Source: Geranomyces variabilis (taxonomy: Eukaryota > Chytridiomycota > Chytridiomycetes > Spizellomycetales > Powellomycetaceae). Taken from it: a stretch of DNA of 64,000 nt. A program made the translations under genes and the position numbers. A model generated the notes under the pieces. It saw only the letters and a list, made by a program, of their open reading frames with translations. It searched no databases and was not told the DNA's origin. The stretch lies in the NCBI GenBank assembly GCA_027603065.1, contig JADGJP010000015.1, positions 1 through 64,000 of the forward strand, in the 5' to 3' direction. Below, piece after piece: positions 10,769-22,238 of this stretch; position 1 is the stretch's first letter, and every line of letters begins with the position of its first letter.

Positions 10769-12859
10769 TTATGTTTTTGACCCCCGCTGAGCTTGCGCCT
10801 TGGTGGCTGCCGTCGCTTGGTGCTGCACACCAGACGCGGCTTGCCGTGAAGTACCCTGAAGGCTCTTATTGGCGGCAATGGCAGCAGCAAACCGCTTGAG
10901 CATTGTGCCAAAAACGTCCTGCATGAGAGCAAGCTCCCTGATCCATGGTGGGCTCGCCAGATATCCACCCTACGCCAAAATGCACAATGGAATGCATGTT
11001 AAGAATTTCGATTCCAAGTCTCAATTACGAAAGACGGCCGCGACGCTCACCGTCAATGCCGAGAAATCCATGTTTGTTGCCTGTCTCATGACAGTCGTCA
11101 GACGTCGGACCGGTTGAGTAACAAAAACCGACGTTGCCGCCGCAAATGCTAACATAGCAAACGCGATAACGAGGGATGTAGCTAGGATCTTCTTTCGAGT
11201 AGAAGCCATTGGTCCGAGGAGGTCTGCCTGAGGAATGACCAACATGATCGTGACTTGGAAACCATAGTTATCCTGTGTGTTGAACGGTGTTGAACAAAAG
11301 AAAAGACTGGTGAGAAGGAGACGGGAAGGGAAGAACGAAGAGGTTACTCTTACAGTGAATTCATAGGTTTCGACGTAATCCAATCCATTGGGGCCAGTAA
11401 AGACGTCCGACGTTGCGGGCGGTAACATTGCTAGTGCGGGAGTGTAATCTTTTCCGAAGATGTCGCCATATTTGGCTTTAAGTGAAGCAGCTGCCATGGC
11501 AATTGACGGCTGGGGGACCTTATCCGGGGTGTACGCTTGTGCAAAGGGCTGATCAAGAGATGAAGGATCCAAGACGCTTTGATCTTTTATGTTGGTTGCC
11601 AATAGGGATCCGGCATGAGTGAGCCAAATTGCAATCGCTGTGTTTGGCGTTGTGGTTATGGATTGTAGTAGTTTCGAGAAGATTTCGAATCCTACGGTCA
11701 CAAGCTGAGATCCGATTGGCAGCTCAACGGGGTCCTTTTGGCCGAGGTCCAGTCCTTTCCACTGACTCCTGCAAGTGGAGTCACGAGTTACTTTTCCGCA
11801 AAGTTTCTTTTTCCTAATAAATGAAGACTTACCAATGAAAGCTAAAGACGCCGATGTAGTTGCCTGTCACGAAGAAATGTTAATAAGCCGAAAATCGCTA
11901 CGGTACGCAGATTGTCAGCCATACCCGGAACCGCAGTCGGAGCAAAGTAGGGATAGGCATCCCAATAGCCGACTGAATTGTTCAAGCCTTGGGGGCTGAA
12001 GATTGGAGGCAACCCGCTAAAGGAAGCGGTGTCGAAATCAACCGTGCAGTTCGGGTAGACGTTTTTCACAAGAAAGAATTTGCATGTTGAGTTGGTTACC
12101 ACTCCGGGTGCAGGAGGTGGGTAGGGGTACACGACGGCGCCCTCCTCATAGTAGCAGAGGAGGCCGGGGGAAGCACCCGCGGAGATGACGAGAAGATCAT
12201 GGTTGTCAGAACGTGCGAACCCGGAACTGATGAGAAAGTTGCTTCGCTCCACATTTTTGCGATACTGTTTCGATCACGCAAAGGTGAGATTCAGTCACGA
12301 CATGCTGGTGTGCATGACATCCAGTATGTTATACCTGATACTGCATTTGTGGTTGTGCAGAAAAGTTAAATGGAGTTCCGGGAACCATAGAGTCAAGTCC
12401 CTGACGAATGGAAACGGACGCGGCCTAATAGAACGGAATTTAGCACTGTCAAATCAAAAATAAGTACGGGAGGAAGGGCGCTCACTCACATTGACTTGAG
12501 CAAGCTCGTAGGCGACGGCCAGCTGCGTGGTAACTTTGTCGTTCACTTGTTGAATGTAATTCGCCTTGAGAACAGAGAGAACTCCATGGTGCAACAATGT
12601 GAGTATCACAGTGCAATTTCACACGATATTTTTTCGCCGCGTACTTACTCTGGTCCACGGTCTCGTCAGCCCCGTTGAAGGCAAGGACAGCGACGGGAAT
12701 CACGATTGCTGCGGCCACAAAGATTGTCACAAACAATAGCAAAACTGCCAAAGGGATCCGCCACTTTGGACCGGTAGGTTTTGCTAAGAAGGATTCTTTT
12801 TCGGTTGAAGCACTCTCAGCGGTGGTAGAGTCCATCCCACTTTCTTCGTCGCGGCCCAT
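10769..12859 (-). CDS. Two-pass membrane Cache-type sensor, eight exons
   Basis: Minus-strand exons are 12649-12859, 12490-12581, 12335-12424, 11907-12264, 11833-11863, 11354-11768, 11051-11272 and 10769-10969; every junction is in phase, giving 539 residues. A cytosolic Ser/Glu-rich N-terminus is followed by a membrane helix (about 34-60), an extracellular region of about 365 residues with the Cache-like leader VLKANYIQQVNDKVTTQLAV, and a second helix (about 427-450). A short HAMP-like segment (QPVRRLTTVMRQATNMDF) and a linker LALMQDVFGTMLKRFAAAI follow. Related chytrid proteins usually continue into a cyclase or kinase output domain; here the frame stops soon after the linker (SKT then stop), so it may be an output-less receptor or a truncated gene. 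Introns are 43-81 nt. Exon 2 and its flanks are copied at 15502-15673. Confidence 0.75.
12457..12628. repeat. Source copy of a perfect 172-bp duplication
   Basis: This stretch is identical, base for base, to 15502-15673. Here it spans exon 2 of the Cache gene with parts of both neighbouring introns, so this copy is in its functional setting and is the likely source. Confidence 0.9.
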
Positions 12860-13192
12860 TGCTGCGTCGCGGGTTGTTTTCGAAGTGAAGCGAAGAGAAG
12901 TTGCTGCAAGGCGGTGCTTCTTGCAAAATACCAAGTGCCGCTTTCCATGAAGTGCGTGTAGTGAAGTGGTTGACAAGAAATCTTTGGGTATAGGGTGCTA
13001 ACAGCCTAAGTCCGACGATCACGTCGGCTTTCCGAATTGGGCCAACGCGCGTCTGGAATAGACGAATGAGACACCGGTCTGACCTTCCCCTGTCCCCCAT
13101 TCCACACATTCAGAGCCAACGATCTCAGACACACCCCCAACGCGCGTCTGGAATAGATTCAGAGCCAACGATCTCAGACACACCCCCAACGG
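12860..13192. other. Upstream region of the Cache gene
   Basis: No gene is seen. A direct repeat of about 45 bases is present: CAACGCGCGTCTGGAATAGA occurs near 13046 and again near 13139, and TTCAGAGCCAACGATCTCAG occurs near 13109 and 13158. Confidence 0.6.
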
Positions 13193-14222
13193 ATGTCGGC
13201 CTATACCAAGAGTCCTGCCGCTTGGAATAACCAAAAAACCGGCCACAAACAACAGAGGTTGCGATTCTGTCCAGCTTCACAGCAACCAAAGGTAAAGGAA
13301 TTCAGATGCCTCGCATTTCAATACATCGGGGCTAGCCATGGTCTAATAGCGGAAATATTGTTCCTACGGGTCTACTCTACTCTGCCAAAGTGTGACGGGG
13401 CTGGGCATGACGTTTCTGGACAATGGAGGGGGGATGCTGCAAGTTTCCCAAAAAAGCGCAGGGGGGCACGAAGCGACTTCCATTACGCGCTAGGATGCAT
13501 TGTCTGCGGCAAGAATAAATCGCCAGAGTTTGAGCGGGTCAGTCGGGGAAGCCTGGACGAGCTGGAGGAGGCTGGTTGCCGGATTCAGTGCTGGGAACAC
13601 GCCGTTATTCCCTACCTTTGTGGGGCGTGCCACACAAGGCATGCATTCCGGATCAATACGTTGATCCTTGTGCTTTGATCGACCCGCACAGTTACAAGCA
13701 GCATGTCGACGACTTCCGTGCTCCGATTGTGACCCGCCGGTCTGCCAACAGTTTACCGGCGGTCTCGACAGCGCCCCCACCGCATCCTTCACTCAGCTTA
13801 TTCTGCCGGTCGTTGGACCTCTACAATATGCTTTGTTGAACCGAGCGCGCAACACCTTGTAGCTTGATCTTGTTGCCAAACCGCCGCGCTTCATCTTCGT
13901 ATGGGTATCCGATGCTGCTCCTGTTGTCAAAGATTTCCATGCGTTTACCCTTTCCCAAGCAAATCTTGTGCATAAGGCCTTTCCGAGGCCTATACCCCCA
14001 TGTCCAGCCAGTTTGCAAACTCAAGTCTATCGTGCGGACGGGGGCGGATTTGAAGTGGAACGGAGTGTCGTTGTACTTAATATGCAGCCCGGCAAATGCC
14101 TTTTGCATAGAATAGCGCGCAATGACGTTTGCAAACTCGTAAATGAATTGAAGGAGCTTTGGGAAAATACGGGGTTTGAGGAGGGACATACTGAGGATGA
14201 GGCGGGAGATGGCGGCGGATGA
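13193..14222 (+). CDS. Possible HNH-like coding region, frames not resolved
   Basis: The frame at 13193-13678 contains LGCIVCGKNKS, ELEEAGC and PYLCGACHTRHAF, a CxxC ... CxxCH pattern reminiscent of HNH nuclease domains found in many fungal proteins of unknown role. A downstream frame reads RRSANSLPAVST, and the region 13863-14222 gives a long open exon (PRFIFVWVSDAAPVVKDF to a Glu/Asp-rich end). I could not connect the three parts with in-phase introns of normal length, so this may be a decayed gene. HNH identity is inference from the Cys/His pattern alone. No function is proposed. Confidence 0.35.
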
Positions 14223-14767
14223 AGCAACATTATTTCTGGGTCTGTGAATTAGATATATGTCGTTCGCTTTAAATGCATGACTTACTGGCATGTACTCTAA
14301 ACTTTGTTCCTCTGCCGTCGCGGCAGGTGCCAGGCAGCTCAGTGCCCGCGCGATCTAAGCTTTCCCTACTTCTCGCCCACCGGGCTGGCAAACTTTGACC
14401 GGGAAGGCAAGCGTGCTCGATTCTCCACCTAGGTCGCCCGCGCCACTGGCCATTTCGCGCTGCCCGCGCACAACGAGCACGTTCTCTGCGAAATTGGATT
14501 CAAGCGGGCGTTGTTTGCCAGTGAGGTGGTTGACTGAGCCAAAAGTTGGAATCCAGTAGTTCCAGGCACGCGGTCCACTTTGCCCGATTGTTGCAGTTTT
14601 TGTTGCCCTGCTTCGCGGTCATCACGCCGCGCGAGACGAGGAGCACGGTAGTGGGCTGCATGGTGCTGCGTTCTGGTTGGGGGTCGGGTTAAGGCAACTG
14701 AGGAAATGGCAAATGGGCAAGCGCAAACGTGAATGTTTACTCGCGACACCGCACGCAACCAGCGAAG
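14223..14767. other. Intergenic region, nothing recognised
   Basis: Only small ORFs without support are present. The 3' end should include the promoter of the F-box gene at 14768. Confidence 0.4.
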
Positions 14768-16873
14768 ATGGCATCAACCACCAGTTTCGCGAGCCTCAAC
14801 ACCGATGTTCTGACAGAAATCCTGCTCCGACTCGACGGGTGGGCTGTTGTGCGGCTGGCAAGGGCCTGCTCGTGGATCTTGCGGCACTTGGACTGGCCCA
14901 CGCTCGTCGCCAAGCGCCTCCAGTCTGAGCGGATGGGCGAGCCGGCGCTGTTCACCGCGCTAGACGACCTGGACTGCTTGCAAAGCGATCTGGAGCGCTG
15001 GCAGAATCCAGCGGTATGATGCGGAAAATGGGCAGGGAAGGAGGGCGGGGGGCCGGTACTCGGTTGGAGCCCCTCACTCATCCGTTTCTCATATGCTGCG
15101 CACCTGCAGCAAACTTTGGGTCAACGGCTTTTGAGTACTTTGCAAACTTTGCAATCACGATTGGACGCCGGATGTGTGGTGAAAACGGCCCGCACGCGTA
15201 TTCCGGTGCGGGCGGGTATCAGTACTACTGGTTCACCTTGTATCTCGCTACCAGCAATGGTACTCCCGCTATCATCAAAGCAGCATGACGCAGAGCTCGC
15301 TCGTGATGGAAATCCCGCCCGCCAGCGGGCTATGCGACGCAATGCATTTGCCGAAAGATACAAAAGCGCTGACATTATCGTTACAAGCGCAAGGCAACTT
15401 CTATCATGACGGGGAGCAGATTTTATTGGCCGGCGGGCTGCCAGTGCTCGCCGAGCATTTTTACCATATGAAGTCGGATGAGTGGACACCTATGCTCCTG
15501 TAAAATAAGTACGGGAGGAAGGGCGCTCACTCACATTGACTTGAGCAAGCTCGTAGGCGACGGCCAGCTGCGTGGTAACTTTGTCGTTCACTTGTTGAAT
15601 GTAATTCGCCTTGAGAACAGAGAGAACTCCATGGTGCAACAATGTGAGTATCACAGTGCAATTTCACACGATAGATCCCTTCTTTGTGACAGATCTCGCG
15701 GATGAGCTCGCGGATGGAGACATTATGCAGTGGAACGAGCGGCGGGATCTGGGGCCGTCTCAGGCGGCAGATGAGTGGACGCCGGCTAGCGCGGACGACC
15801 CAAGAGAGTGGGCTGCTAACCCGCAACTGGACGAGCCTTGGAGTCAGTCTCGGACGAATAGAGATTGGGTTGCTCTTACCAAAGATACTACGCCTAAGGT
15901 GTTTTTAAGTGTGGCGCCAGAGGTAAGCATTCAGTTTCGGGACACTTGTGAAATCACACCTTACCAGGCGCTCAAGATTGCCGTTTACCAAAACTCATCC
16001 TGCGACAATTTCCCGTTTACGTCCGTATCTTTAAATTCCAAAGCTCACACTTCTCCACCGTTTTGTCCGGCCGATTGTTCACCTGCACTGCAATGGCCGA
16101 GCCAATGACATTATGGCCAAAGCTCGCCAAACTTGCCAAGGACCACTGGTGACGTGGCCCGCAATTGTCAAGCGCGCAATGCAAATGAATGGACACAAAA
16201 TCACCGCGGAGGAGCTGACGGCCCTGCGTCCGGCATTTAGCAAAACGGAGTGGCCGTCATCGGAGCACACTTCGAAGAAGCGGAGATTCCCGAGTATTCC
16301 GACTTCAACGAAGGGTTTACGGGTCATGTGTTTGTAAAGGTATGTCATCTTTGTTCAAAGCATACTCTCAACCTTAGCAGTCAGAAGAGAGAGTTCGGCT
16401 GTGACATCTTCTGCAGTCGACTCCCGTTCTCATACTGTTATTTTCTTTGGTCAAAAAACCAAAAGCCGGCCCCGCAGGACCAGCCGCCGGAGTCCGAGGC
16501 CGTTCCTCTCGAGTTCAAGGTTGAGGGCAGCATGAGGCAACAGTACGATTACGATTATGACCCCTTTATAAAATTTGATATTGCGCGGCAGGTACGCGCC
16601 GGTCCGGGCACACGGTCTTGCACCAGCATCTTGCAGCGCGACGGCTATCAGGCCGCGGCGGCCGCGCTGGGCCTGGGCGACAATAGCAATGTCCGCCCAG
16701 GCGCGGTGTTGCTCGCGATCTTTGTGCTCACACTTGGGCCTAAGGACTGTGTGGCTGCTTGGCAGCACATGGCTTGCTGGAACGACCCAGATGGGGACGA
16801 TGGGGTCGGGGAGTATGACCACAGCCGGGCGTTCCGGGAGTTGGTTGCTGGCGGCTCTTGGCCGGACGAGTGA
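14768..16873 (+). pseudogene. F-box protein gene disrupted by a 172-bp insertion
   Basis: The first exon starts MASTTSFASL and has a clear F-box (LNTDVLTEILLRLDGWAVVR, about 10-29, continuing to WILRHLDWPTL). Further coding pieces read ANFGSTAFEYFANFAITIGR (about 15110-15288), EQILLAGGLPVLAEHFY (to 15500), DPFFVTDLADELADGDIMQW (15674-15922), VAVIGAHFEEAEIPEYSDF (to 16336) and an end exon with GPKDCVAAWQHMACW to 16873. Several junctions have good introns (GTAAGC at 15923, GTATGT at 16337). The coding run breaks off at 15500 where the copied Cache-gene sequence (15502-15673) begins. A frame change near 15285 also lacks an intron of normal size. The gene is therefore probably inactive, although the 3' exons still look well kept, so the damage may be recent. 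Confidence 0.6.
15502..15673. repeat. Inserted copy of the 172-bp duplication
   Basis: It is identical to 12457-12628, in the same orientation, 3045 bp away. It interrupts F-box coding sequence on the plus strand, while its content is antisense-oriented exon and intron sequence of the Cache gene. There are no inverted termini and no obvious target duplication, so it is not a transposon. Confidence 0.9.
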
Positions 16874-18127
16874 AAACAGTGCCTCCCATTCCTTGGGCTT
16901 TGAAATTCAGCGGCACTTTTGGGCAGCATACAAAATGTCGGATGGATTGAATCATGGCATAGTGTTTGTGATTCTATTTTTTTACAAACAGTGTTTGGCC
17001 GTCTTGTCGTGAGAGGCATACGCCGACGCCGCTCATGAAGCACAATGTCCGCCCGCCGACGTTCCCTAACCAGGCGAGTCACCCATTAATGCACTCCTTT
17101 GCCGACAGCAAAGGGACTTGCGATGAGTATCGTTGCGGGAAATGACCACCACATGTGATTCTTACCTCAATTTCAGCGCAGGTCACTTTTCCTCAATATT
17201 TTGCGTTTCATCAGCACCAGATGCCTCGTCGTCAGGTGTTTCGGCTTTGCAAGTGTCTGGTGTTTCACCCACCTCTTTCTGGGAAGCGAACATGGTTGTG
17301 CCAATGTCCGCATTGGTAGCGACCGTAGTTCGCCTATATTCGAATCGGATGCGACAGGTGTTTTGCTTAGTTTCATATTGGACGTCGTTAGACTTGCGCA
17401 TGCTTCCGCACCAGAATCATATGCACTTTTGCCCGTGTTGGGTAATAACAAGCCAGAAATCAGAGAGAGGGTTGATTAAATGTCATTTATTCAGTCTGGT
17501 GCTACTAATACAAGTTTGCTACCACAGCACGAGTCTATTGATTACATGAGCACTTTCCCTTATGCCATCCCGTTCGGGGTATGAAGCTGCAATCCGACAT
17601 TTTCATATTTACCGTTCTCTGAGGCGCCATGAACCACCCCGTCCTCTCCACGGTACTGCTGACGTTGCAATACCTTCGTGTTGTCTCCGCCGCGGACATC
17701 GCGCTTCCTTAGCACGTAGAGTGGAAGTGGTGGCAAGATCGCGCGCAATTTCCAGGCAGATGAAAAAAAGAATGCACTTTTCGGACTTGATAGGCAGCTT
17801 GTGTTGCGTTGTCCGAAAAGGAAGAATATGGGCTGTTGTTGCTACGGACAACAATCACGAAATAACTCTGAGAGGTTTTTTGAAATGAGAGAGACAGAAT
17901 AAAGAAGAACGCATTCTTCAGACTTGATATGCAACTTTGTTTTGCGCTGTCGGAAAAGAAATAATCCTCGGCGGCGCGTTGCTATGTCACTGGTAACGGC
18001 GACTGGCCGAAGCGTAGCGACCTTCCACTTCTTTGTAGCAATGTGCTTTTAAAGAAACGCAGCTCGCATCCGGGATGAGCAAGTTGCTTGTGGGAGAGGT
18101 TGATTTGCGCTTCTCTCCAGCTTCTAA
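16874..18127. other. Intergenic region with a diverged direct repeat
   Basis: No gene is recognised. A 70-80 base segment around 17765-17835 (TTCGGACTTGATAGGCAGC) has a diverged copy around 17905-17965 (TTCAGACTTGATATGCAAC). Confidence 0.5.
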
Positions 18128-18880
18128 TCAAGACATGAGAGTAACCGGGTCGCTACATGGGACATGGATGGCACCCCATCGCATCTCATCCGCATCCAGC
18201 TCTCCGTCGGTCGTTCCCTCCACGTCCCGGACGAGCTTTCCCGTCACGACAAAGCCGAGCCTGCGGTAGAGCCGTCCTCCGTCCTCCGTGGCATAGAGGG
18301 TCACGTACAGGCCGTCTCGCTCGGCGCGGTCCATGCCCCACCGGCTGAGCATCTCCCCGATGCCTTTCCTCTGCATGGCGGGATCCACGGCCAAAAGGTT
18401 TAGATACCAGTGGGGGTGCTCGACCTCAGGCGTCGAAGGCTGTCTCGCCCCCCAGGCGTTCAAGGGGTCGTTTCGTTCGTAGGAGAAGGCCCGGTTGACG
18501 ATCGCGGTAGTTGTAGCAAGGAGCGTCGCCATCGCAGCATCCTTTGCTTCTACGTCTCCATTGGTCTCCCACACGCGTTCCTTTCCCTTTCCCTTTCGTT
18601 GCCATTCGGAGACGCCCACGATTTTCTGTGTGTTGTCCTGAGGGCAGAGCTCCTCGCATACGACCGTGAACCAGTGCTTATCGGCGAGGACCCTTGCGTG
18701 ACGCCGCTTCCACATTCCAGTGAAATCCTCGGGGAAGGCGGAGGAATAAGGACAGAGCCAGCGGTAGAAGACTGTGTCACGGTAGGCTAGGGAGGAGACT
18801 GCGGCGCAAGCGTCCAAGTCGGAAAGGGTGGCCAGACGGATAATGAGGTAACGTGTAGGGGTGGTGGTGGTCTTAGCCAT
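18128..18880 (-). CDS. GNAT-family N-acetyltransferase
   Basis: A single exon of 250 codons from the ATG at 18880 (MAKTTTTPTRYLIIRLATL). The N-terminal strand and helix RLATLSDLDACAAVSSLAY are typical of a GNAT fold. The acetyl-CoA-binding motif A is NLLAVDPAMQRKGIGEMLSR, with the Q/R-x-x-G-x-G/A loop as QRKGIG. It is followed by ATEDGGRLYRRLGF, the usual motif B with the YRRLGF signature. The enzyme would move an acetyl group from acetyl-CoA to an amine; the substrate cannot be read from sequence. Related fungal proteins are often annotated as polyamine or puromycin-like acetyltransferases, but that level of detail is not supported here. Confidence 0.85.
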   Translation of the reverse strand: MAKTTTTPTRYLIIRLATLSDLDACAAVSSLAYRDTVFYRWLCPYSSAFPEDFTGMWKRRHARVLADKHWFTVVCEELCPQDNTQKIVGVSEWQRKGKGKERVWETNGDVEAKDAAMATLLATTTAIVNRAFSYERNDPLNAWGARQPSTPEVEHPHWYLNLLAVDPAMQRKGIGEMLSRWGMDRAERDGLYVTLYATEDGGRLYRRLGFVVTGKLVRDVEGTTDGELDADEMRWGAIHVPCSDPVTLMS

Positions 18881-19655
18881 GTCTGAAAGGACGCCCAAGC
18901 GCGTATGAGTATGCTGTGGGTATTTGAGCGAGTGGGAGGGTGCGGGGGTTAGCGTTTATTGGACTTCCTTTGCGGAGCAAGGTTAACCGAATGGAATGGC
19001 CGACATGGCTCGTCTGAGGCTGAGGCTGAGGGCCAAGTTCAAGGGCCAAACCGCAGCGGCGGCGACGAACACGAACGTGCCATCAACATTTACGGAAAGC
19101 CTGAGAGACAAACACTCCGTCGTGACTTAAGGCGCACAAGGGAGAAGGCGCTCGTGAAGGCGCCTGTACACGATGCCGGTGTCGAGAGAGGGTTCCTCAA
19201 CGAGACGTGGGATGCGGATTGGACGGACATCGCCAACGACAAACAGCTCTTTAAAATCGGCTTTCGAGCGGTATGCATAGAACTTAAGTGCGGTGTCGCC
19301 GTCAGCTCCACTCGCGCCGTCAATGCGCGCGCGAGGTGGCTCAGGCGCAACTTCTCGATGTGCATCGCATCAGCAGCGCGCAGAACTTGGCAATAGAGCG
19401 CGCTGACCGGCCGTTTCCGGGTCACGGGCATTCTGGAGTAACCAGAGAAGCGCGGGGTTCCACATCTTGCCCTTCCAGCCGCGTTCGACAGTCGGCGCTG
19501 TCTGTCGCATGCCGGCAAAGACGTAGGAGGATTGAGGTTCCACCCATCAAGGTTGCTGCCGAAATGGCAGTGCGATAACCGCCCGCCGTACGCAGCTTCA
19601 GATGCGTACAGAGGTCTCTATAAAAGGGTGCCCGAACGAGACCGAACCCCATTGA
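18881..19655. other. Intergenic region with a dispersed repeat
   Basis: The stretch 18991-19143 belongs to a repeat family shared with 27081-27278 (see the repeat entries). No gene is supported. Confidence 0.5.
18991..19143 (+). repeat. Dispersed repeat, copy A
   Basis: It shares ATGGAATGGCCGACATGGCT (18991-19010), a 30-base block starting GCCTGAGAGACAAACACTCC (19099-19128) and AAGGCGCACAAGGGA (19129-19143) with copy B at 27081-27278. The blocks keep the same order. The last 15-mer also occurs alone at 28211-28225. Confidence 0.75.
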
Positions 19656-21830
19656 TCACACCCAACGAACCCATGTGGTCCAGTTGAGGTCGTATGTCCG
19701 TCGCGTGGAAGGCTTGCGTAGCTGCGCAAGGAGCTGAAAAAGCGCAGCCGATAGTCTGGCCCCGCTGCTGAAAGCTGCCACGCGACCGTGAGGGTCCTGG
19801 GCGGCTGAGCGATGGGGATCCCGGATTGCGCCCGAAAGGTGTCCTGCGAGTGAACGTATTGTCAATAAGACCACGAGCAACGTCATGTCCGAGTGTATTT
19901 TCGCCACAACCTGGCTATGAGACTCCAGGGGGGGTTTGGCATAGCGCCGGTAGGTCCATGGAATCGAGAACCTGTCGGTTGCGTGGGCCTCAAAATCTCG
20001 GGGATCCAGTGTGCAGCACTTGGGGATGTGCTGAAAGTGGTTTGCTCCCATTGCAAACAGCTCCAGTTCGACACGGTCAGTAGTGAAGTTAAGCCGTAGC
20101 GTAATGCGACCCGACCTCGGAAAAGACGCCGGGCTGAACTGCCATTCCGAGCGGTCCATGCGTTGCCGCAAGTCCAAGTCGGCGAGCACGTTCTCAGCTC
20201 CGGGGACGTGCTGGGTCTCCCACGTTGTCTTCATCGTCCGAAAAATCTTCATCAGCGGCTCGAGAACGTGGAATAACCGTGAAGCCCATCCACCGCCCTT
20301 GTTCATGTAAATCATCGTCGGAGTGCTGTCGGTCAAATGGCGCCCGTATTTTCGGCCAATAAGATTCCGCCCATGGCCAAGATCTCCACTGTCCGAACCT
20401 GGGCAGCCACCTCCAGGACATTTTTGGCGACTAGGCTTGCGAGACGCCGGTGTATGGCCGTGGCGAGCGCCGTTGGGAAGAGCTCGGGAGCGAAGCGGAG
20501 GAGGAGATTCATCGGGCGCTTTGGACAAAGCGCTTTTCCCCCCGAACCAAAATTGGGGCTGGCGTCGGCGTACAGAACCAGATCGGGAAGGGTTGGCAGC
20601 AGGGGTGAGCCGTTCCGCAACTCCGGATTGCGCCTGAGTAGTAGAGCGTATCTCGGCTTGAGGGTCTCAAGTTGCACACGACAACGTACCCGTCCGTAGA
20701 CCGGCGCGAAGTTCCCGCAGGACAGGTCGCACAAAGGTCGTTGGTCTCATTTATAGAAATAGCCAGTCACGAATGCTGGCATGGAGCCGATGGGCTGAGG
20801 CAGGATTTGAACGGGAACTGTATGTCGGCCCGCATGAGACTGCTGGCCCGAAGATTAGGGCAGTATCCGGCAAACCTTCCCCGCCGCTTGGAGGAGGAGG
20901 CGGTTTTGTTCCCGAGGATGCATCGCTAGCCGCCGAGTCCGTTGTGATGGTGTTACGCAGTGACCGCAGCGTCCCCATCCTGAAGCGCGTGCTTACTACC
21001 TGGTCGTTGATGCTGTAGAAGTCCGCGGTCTGGCGCCACTTTTCCTTTCGCCGGATCACACAAGGAGAGACAATATGTGACCGAACGGAAGCGGGCAAGC
21101 ATGGAGCCCGGCAGGCAACGGACGCCGTCCGTTGCAACTCCCTTGGTGACAAGGTCCGACATCCTGTGCAGCAGCGCGGGTCTTTCCCCCGCACTCTGGG
21201 CGACCGGCCGGAACGCCCAGTTTTTTAACCTTGGACAGTGCTTCAAAGCCAGCTTGAAACCGTGGCGAACGATGTCGAGCACCTGGCGTACGCGCGTTGG
21301 CGACCTCCGGGCTTCACTTCCGGACAAAGGCTTGGAAAGAGCACGACGCACCAGCCCTCCTTCTCCATGACACTGCGCGGCTCCAGTGCGTTCAGCGGTG
21401 CGTGGATCCACTTGAGTGGGCCCGCTTCGGTGATCGCTGGACTGCGGCCAGTTTCGTTCGCAGGCCTGTAAGCTCGCGATCGATGGCGGCAATACGTGCC
21501 AGCGACTGAGCAGTCCTTCCCCGGGCACCCAGATCCACCAAGTCGCGCGCCAGTGTCGAATCTGTGCGGGTTGACTGAGTGGGTCGACAACCAGTGCCCG
21601 TGGGGGCTCGGGGCCCATCGGTGGCGGGGACGGGGCCGTTGCGATGCTCGCGAGCTCCTGGACTCGTTGTTCTAGATCAATGGCATGTGGGCTGGGTAGT
21701 TTTAGCCGCCGCTGCTACCGGTATTGTTGCTCCCTGGCGGGCACCGCTTCCGCCGCCGCGGTGCCCGCCATGCCCGCCGCGTTGATGGAAGAAATCCCGA
21801 CCTCTGCGTCCAAAAGCACCGATTCATGAC
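19656..21830 (-). mobile_element. Broken DIRS-like (tyrosine-recombinase) retroelement
   Basis: A minus-strand fossil of a DIRS-like retroelement. In order it shows a gag-like tail, a reverse-transcriptase region (near VRQVLDIVRHGFKLALKHCP), an RNase H region (LVLYADASPNFGSGGKA, TMIYMNKGGGW, HVPGAENVLADLDLRQRMD) and the start of what looks like a tyrosine recombinase (NWTTWVRWV). It is broken in roughly five or more places. The ends are set by where similarity fades, since I saw no clear terminal repeats. The amount of decay suggests a moderately old insertion. Confidence 0.75.
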
Positions 21831-22238
21831 TTAAGGGTCAGCATTCCACCAGCGGTTGGGTTTTAGGTGCACGGGAAACAGTATAAAGGGCAACCATGAT
21901 GCCCTGGGCATACCCGCACAGCTGCGTATAAGCTTAGGTTCCGAATACTTGCTTATTGGCATAGCGTCGATTGGTCCTTGATGACGAGCAAGCCGGCCCG
22001 CCCGGAAAACGGCCCGCGTACCCGCCATTGCCCCACGCTCAAAGAGCCGCAGGGGGCAGTCCGTTTTGATCCTGATCGTTACCACTGTTAGAGAGTTGCT
22101 CGAGAAGCAACGACGGGGGAGAGGGAACAAAGCGACGCGACGGCAGGCGCGCGCAGCTTCGCTGCTTTGTAACCCCCGAAAGGAGCTGTCGGAAACGGCA
22201 AAAGAAGAAAATACCATTAAAAAGAGATACGCCTCAAC
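21831..22238. other. Intergenic region upstream of the large F-box gene
   Basis: Nothing is recognised. It should include the promoter of the gene starting at 22239. Confidence 0.4.

Noticed and set aside
13821-14291. 156-codon minus ORF
   Set aside because: The plus strand has a better open exon (13863-14222) with coding-like composition; the minus frame lacks a domain.
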